From assembly GCA_963970005.1 (NCBI GenBank), contig CAXAMN010026384.1:520428-584427 (forward strand): 64,000 nt of DNA. Direction: 5' to 3'. Source of the stretch: Durusdinium trenchii (taxonomy: Eukaryota > Sar > Dinophyceae > Suessiales > Symbiodiniaceae). Positions 60,347 through 64,000 of this stretch are shown here, piece after piece. The position numbers and the translations under genes are program-made. The notes below the pieces were generated by a model. That model saw only the letters and a list, made by a program, of their open reading frames with translations. It made no database searches and was not told the DNA's origin. Positions within the stretch are counted from its first letter, which is position 1. The number at the start of each line of letters is the position of its first letter.

Positions 60347-60473
60347 GAGAATGGGTTGCAGCCTTGTCAAGCATGGGGGCGGCGGAGCGGTTGGAGGCGA
60401 TCCAACAAAGAGTCAAACGCTTGGCAGAAGACGTGGTGGGCGACGAGCTCTCAGCTGATGATCCACTTCTAGA
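60347..60473 (+). CDS. PKS exon: second ACP, N-terminal half
   Basis: Reads EWVAALSSMGAAERLEAIQQ, then RVKRLAEDVVGDELSADDPL. It has the ACP helix I and the acidic D-D-P-L-L-E turn. GC donor at 60474. Confidence 0.85.
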
Positions 60474-60540
60474 GCCTGGAAACTTAGACGCCTTGTTCAT
60501 CCTTTTTATTGAATCGAGAAATTGACACGCTTCGCGCAAG
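60474..60540 (+). other. GC-AG intron in ACP
   Basis: 67 nt, GCCTGG...CGCGCAAG. It lies at the same place relative to the ACP serine as the intron at 3630-3788, a few residues before the DSL motif, and opens with the same GCCTGG. Confidence 0.75.
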
Positions 60541-60594
60541 GTCAGGAATGGATTCCCTCTCTGGTGTGGAGTTCCGAAACAGGTTGCAGCAAGA
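60541..60594 (+). CDS. PKS exon: second ACP, phosphopantetheine site
   Basis: Reads SGMDSLSGVEFRNRLQQ. The Ser of DSL is the phosphopantetheine attachment site (codon about 60554-60556). GC donor at 60595. Confidence 0.85.
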
Positions 60595-60655
60595 GCGAGT
60601 CACTCAGAAATCGACCACGCAGTGAAGATGTGCCGCGTGAAATAGTTTCGCTGAG
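60595..60655 (+). other. GC-AG intron in ACP
   Basis: 61 nt, GCGAGT...TCGCTGAG. Splicing joins LQQ-E with FGGIRLP. Confidence 0.7.
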
Positions 60656-60708
60656 GTTTGGCGGCATCCGCTTGCCAAACTCAGCTGTGTTTGATTATCC
60701 CACAGACC
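60656..60708 (+). CDS. PKS exon: second ACP, C-terminal helix
   Basis: Reads FGGIRLPNSAVFDYPT, the 'l-P-x-T-x-x-F-D-Y-P-T' end of ACPs. The donor is probably GA right after the Thr codon. Any following module lies beyond 61 kb, and I find no KS exon before the window ends. Confidence 0.8.
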
Positions 60709-60819
60709 CTGGGCTGCATCCAGGATGGATCCAACGTGCACGGTGACGGTGACGCGTATGTAATCACATGGATTTGTTTCTCTTCCGCAAGTACTTGCAG
60801 CTGTCATCGGAGGGCTCAT

Positions 60820-61200
60820 GTGTGCGCGTGCCCCTTGAAGTCACAGGGATCCACTTGGATTGTACTGCTTGTGCTTTTCGTTTCTTAGCAGGGGGACTGG
60901 AGCCGATTTGCCTATCCAGTCCAACGAAGCTATGGCATTTCGGTGGATGAGTGGTCTGATCAACCACTTGTACCTGCACAATTTTTAACCTTTGGTCAAG
61001 GGCTATAATGCATCGGCAGTCACGCACGGCCCGCCGTCATCCTGTTCGACCCGTGATCATCGATTTGTTTCTTCCGCTTTGGGGCCCTTCTCCTTTTGAA
61101 GACCTCCAGGATCCGTTGGTTCTTACTTGTACTCTTAGGAATTGGTAACCTAGGCTGGTGTGTGGCAACCGCTTTCAGTTCCGTACGCAAAATCATAAGT
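60820..61200 (+). repeat. Interspersed repeat, long copy
   Basis: Nearly identical to 62398-62760: CCCTTGAAGTCACAGGGATC, CAGGGGGACTGGAGCCGATT, CACGCACGGCCCGCCGTCAT and TAACCTAGGCTGGTGTGTGG are shared. It ends in CATAAGTGTGT. Confidence 0.8.
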
Positions 61201-61395
61201 GTGTCTGGCTTCATGCCAGCCCAGGGTGACCCTGTGGACCCGTTGAAAAGGTGCTTGTCGAACGTATCCCCTGCCCGGATCCAGAGCAGCTCGCAGCGAG
61301 CGTAGGTGGCCCAGGCCGAGAGTACCCAGATTTGTTGACCTATTGAATTCCAAGCTGGCTCATGCCTTTACGTGACCGTAGCGGTCTAAGCTGCC

Positions 61396-61407
61396 AGCCA
61401 TTTTGGC
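61396..61407 (+). other. Spliced-leader-like word AGCCATTTTGGC
   Basis: Twelve bases identical to the core of the dinoflagellate trans-spliced leader, preceded about 20 bp upstream by CCGTAGC. The rest of the leader does not match (CACGG instead of TCAAG), and the word is also self-complementary, so chance is possible. Confidence 0.2.
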
Positions 61408-61934
61408 ACGGCGTACGTGGCCGCAGCGGCCGAAACTTGTTCAAGACTCGTTGGAGTCTGTCGTGAGCTTAGGTGCACACACAGCACGCACATTTTAACT
61501 AGGCAGGTCTTCCTAGGTCTTTGTAATGAGGTCTGGGTTTATCGGTTCCCGTCCCCTTCATTTGGTTTCCCTTTTCATCCCTTTCCCCTTCACACACTTC
61601 TTTTTCTCTTCCTTTCTTTCATGTCTTTCTTTGCTTCATGTCCTGTCATCTCACCTCCTTCTTTCTCTTGCGCGCACATTGGTCCTGGCCTTATCTTTCT
61701 CTTGCGCGCACATTGGTCCTGGCCTTAGGCTGTACGCGCACATCTACTGTACATTTAGGTTTTAGGTCGCCCAGGTTCTGATAATGAGGTTTGGCTCATT
61801 TTTTGTCCCTGTGCATCTGGTTCCCTTTTCATTGCAACCACACACACCTTTGTCCCGTCTGTCCTCTCCTTCATGTCTTCATCCTCTTGTCCATGCTGCG
61901 CGCGCAATGCACATTTGTTCGTCACTTAGTTCTG

Positions 61935-62235
61935 GCCTCCCCTCGGGGAGGCGTGTGTGTGTGTGTAACCCTTGGAATCATAGGGATCCTTTTGGATTTG
62001 TCCGGTTTGTTTTTTCGCTTTGTGTCACAGCAGGGGGGCAATGAACACTTTGGAAGGCATTGCCCAACGAAGACCCTTCCATCGTGTTGTGATATTCCTG
62101 AGGGACGCCTCGGGAACGTACCTGCCATTTTCCTTTTCCGAATGGCAAGAGGCAAAGCCGAGAACCTCACGACACGGTGTTGCTTAGGGATTTGGTTCAC
62201 TTTCTGCAGATGTGCACGAGTCGCCGTCACCCTGT
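61935..62235 (+). repeat. Interspersed repeat with hairpin start
   Basis: Begins with the hairpin GCCTCCCC/GGGGAGGC, then a GT run, CCCTTGGAATCATAGGGATC, AGCAGGGGGGCAATG, CCCAACGAAGACCC and GAGGGACGCCTCGGGAACGT. Confidence 0.75.
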
Positions 62236-62397
62236 TCGACTCGCTCGCCGTCTTCGACCTTGAGCTTTTGGCCTCACTTCTTCTTACAGACCTCCAGGTT
62301 CTTTAGGACTTTCCTGGACCTTTCAGGATTTGGGTCTCTTAGGCTGGCGTGTGGCGCCGCTTTCAGTTCAGTACACCCTATCCTAAGTGTGTGCGCG

Positions 62398-62760
62398 CGC
62401 CCCTTGAAGTCAGAGGGATCCACTTGGATTGTACTGATTGTGCTTTTCGTTTCTTAGCAGGGGGTCTGGAGCCGATTTGCCTATCGAAGCTGTGGCATTT
62501 CGGTGGATGAGCGCTTTGATCAACCACTTGTACCTGCACAATTTTTAACCTTGGTCAAGGGCTAATGCATCGGCAGTCACGCACGGCCCGCCGTCATCCT
62601 GTTCGACCCGTGATCGTCGATTTGTTTCTTCCGCTTTGGGCCCCTTCTCCTTTTGAAGACCTCCAGGATCCGTTGGTTCTTACTTGTACTCTTAGGAAAT
62701 GGTAACCTAGGCTGGCGTGTGGCAACCGCTTTCAGTTCCGTACGCAAAATCATAAGTGTG
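62398..62760 (+). repeat. Interspersed repeat, long copy
   Basis: Close duplicate of 60820-61200 (few substitutions and small deletions), running into a GT run at 62755-62770. Confidence 0.8.
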
Positions 62761-63049
62761 TGTGTGTGTCGTTAGTTCTGTGCAAAGCATTGATCATTGA
62801 TCGTTTTCCATACCAATTCGATCAAACTTGCGTGGAACTTGCTGAGAGTGTTTGTCTATGTAATTCTGAGCAGGGTGTGATAAGGGTCTGTGGGAGTGCA
62901 TTTTGCAATGGGACACACACTAGGGAAATGCCTACGGAACTGATCGCCCAAAGACCTGAAGAAGCCTGAAGGACAAGATTGCGTGGGTAAACAGGTAGTA
63001 TGTAAGGCGGTTGGACCATCTTGAGGACACCAGAGTTTCAAACACCAAA

Positions 63050-63330
63050 TTCAGTTGCGAAACCCATCGAAAGGCTGAAAGCTAAAGTGGTGCGTGACTG
63101 CCGAGTGCATGTCTGCCGACCTGAGAATCTCACCTAAGTAGCCTTTGTAACGCCACAACCAACGTCCAGAAAGCGTCCGCCGGATATCATCGCAGTACAA
63201 GAAGTGACTTCGTTGAGTGGCGACTCCAAAACTGTGCACCACCCCCTGCTGAAGGAAACACCTAAAAGCGCCCTTTGACTCCAAAGGTTTCACACACGCA
63301 CAAAAGGTTTCAACGTACACAGGGAAGACA
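63050..63330 (-). repeat. Interspersed repeat, minus-strand copy
   Basis: On the minus strand: GTGTGTGAAACCTTTGGAGT, CAGCAGGGGGTGGTGCACAG, CACTCAACGAAGTCACTTC, GATATCCGGCGGACGCTTTC and CACTCGGCAGTCACGCAC, in the family order. Confidence 0.7.
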
Positions 63331-64000
63331 GGCGCAGACAAGACAGGTTCATTGTGTGAGTCTCTGCTGACCCTTCCAAGGTTGGATTCTTAGCCAACCT
63401 TGCCTACACCAAGTTACTAGTTGAAATTATACAGGCATATGCAGACCATACATACGACATGTTGCAAGCTTTGGTGGGAGGAGGAATGTTTCTTGCCGAG
63501 AAAACATATAATATGAGGTATATGGAACAAATTCCAGGTGGAGGCAGGTGACAAGGCAGAGCACCTAGGCTTTGAGTATACATTGTGTTTTTTCCTTTAA
63601 GGTAGGCTCGCCTTGCTGCTTTCAAAGAACGTTTCTTTTTGTATCTTTTAGCATCTCGGACGCGTCTCATAGAGTGGCTCCTTTGTTGGGAGAAACTGTC
63701 CAGAAGGACCCTCACCTGTTTGCGCCCCAGCGTAGCGAAAAAATGAAAAAAGGTACGGTATAATAGCATCCGGATAGCGGCAAATTGGAGCCGGGTGGGG
63801 TTGTTAGGGACGCATTGATTGTGTCCCATGACCCGTAAACCTCCATCTTACAGCGTGGGAATTCCAATTGACCATAATCAACTTGGAAGCAGGGTTTGAC
63901 ACATTTTGCAGGGCGAGGTGTTAGGTAGTGTGTGGCCAGGATGGCAAAAGAAATTGTTCACTCCACGCAGGGCCATTCGCTAAAGTCACCAGAAGTCATG
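63331..64000. other. No recognised feature
   Basis: I see no exon, repeat or RNA gene that I can support in the last 670 bp. Confidence 0.5.

Larger units (their letters stand above)
3474..60708 (+). other. Split gene: dinoflagellate modular type I polyketide synthase (partial)
   Basis: This entry groups the PKS exons described one by one below. The order of recognisable domains is ACP-KS-DH-psiKR-ER-KR-ACP, all on the plus strand and all with the motifs expected of modular type I PKS. Adjacent exons join in frame at AG|G-type boundaries at many places. No acyltransferase motif (GHSxG) lies between KS and DH, so extender units would have to come from a separate AT. The product would be a cytosolic or plastid-associated multidomain enzyme that extends a polyketide or fatty-acyl chain by two carbons and fully reduces it. 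The metabolite cannot be told from sequence. Both ends run out of the window or into unread introns. I see no stop forced by mutation in the well-read exons, although a few joins (KS exon 2 to 3, DH exon 5 to 6) are not resolved. Confidence 0.85.
60709..64000 (+). other. Intron-like region rich in a short interspersed repeat
   Basis: No PKS exon or other gene recognised. It contains four copies of the interspersed repeat (below), a pair of TTATCTTTCTCTTGCGCGCA / CATTGGTCCTGG repeats at about 61660-61730, and a spliced-leader-like word at 61396. Confidence 0.6.

Noticed and set aside
60709..64000. KS of the next module
   Set aside because: No DTACSSS, HGTGT or GHLEGAAG motif in any plus frame.

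Overview
The window looks like nuclear DNA of a dinoflagellate, most likely a Symbiodiniaceae-type alga. The reasons are a modular type I polyketide synthase (PKS) gene cut into many short exons, introns that often begin with GC or GA and still end in AG|G, dense retrotransposon debris, and many micro- and minisatellites. There is no bacterial-style operon, no CRISPR array and no rRNA or tRNA gene that I can support.

The backbone is one plus-strand PKS gene that enters at or before 3474 and can be followed to about 60708. In order I can read an ACP (3474-~3940), a ketosynthase KS (~3990-5335 and 17985-18085), a dehydratase DH (18795-23170), a structural pseudo-ketoreductase (23884-24910), an enoylreductase ER (34620-39800), a ketoreductase KR (39971-46667, tail 59623-59712) and a second ACP (60080-60708). 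This is a fully reducing module (KS-DH-psiKR-ER-KR-ACP). Only about 700 bp separate KS and DH, so there is no room for an acyltransferase: the module looks AT-less and would need a trans-acting AT. The ACP before the KS shows that it belongs to a multimodular protein. Exons are 26-1270 nt. Small introns are about 55-175 nt. Three introns are huge and filled with mobile elements.

Giant intron 1 (~5336-17984, inside KS) holds a 7.5-kb LINE on the minus strand (~6240-13765). It encodes an APE-type endonuclease, a reverse transcriptase, a string of C2H2-like zinc fingers and, unusually, a C-terminal ubiquitin-specific-protease (USP)-like domain. The same intron holds a second, shorter USP-bearing fragment (16044-17486), a TIR-bounded repeat (13896-14956) and a partial copy of that repeat (5583-6240). 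Giant intron 2 (~24910-34620, psiKR to ER) holds two copies of another LINE family arranged head to tail on the minus strand (25825-30535 and 30540-31870), each ending in a TACA/CATA microsatellite. Giant intron 3 (46668-59622, 12,955 nt, inside KR) holds a cluster of decayed Ty1/copia elements, again on the minus strand (46733-57345), and two minisatellite fields (57600-58240, 58240-58905). All retroelements with recognisable coding sequence are antisense to the host gene.

From 60.8 kb to the end, and at 32-33, 36.9 and 40 kb, there are copies of a short interspersed repeat marked by a GT run, a CCCTTGAAGTC box and a CAACGAAG box. Two copies sit beside a GC-rich hairpin. The first 3.4 kb, much of 18-23 kb, and 35.5-38.9 kb are intron-like sequence without recognised genes. 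A 10-base N gap lies at 33202-33211. Exon ends given with 'about' were placed by protein-family motifs and consensus splice sites and were not tested against transcripts.
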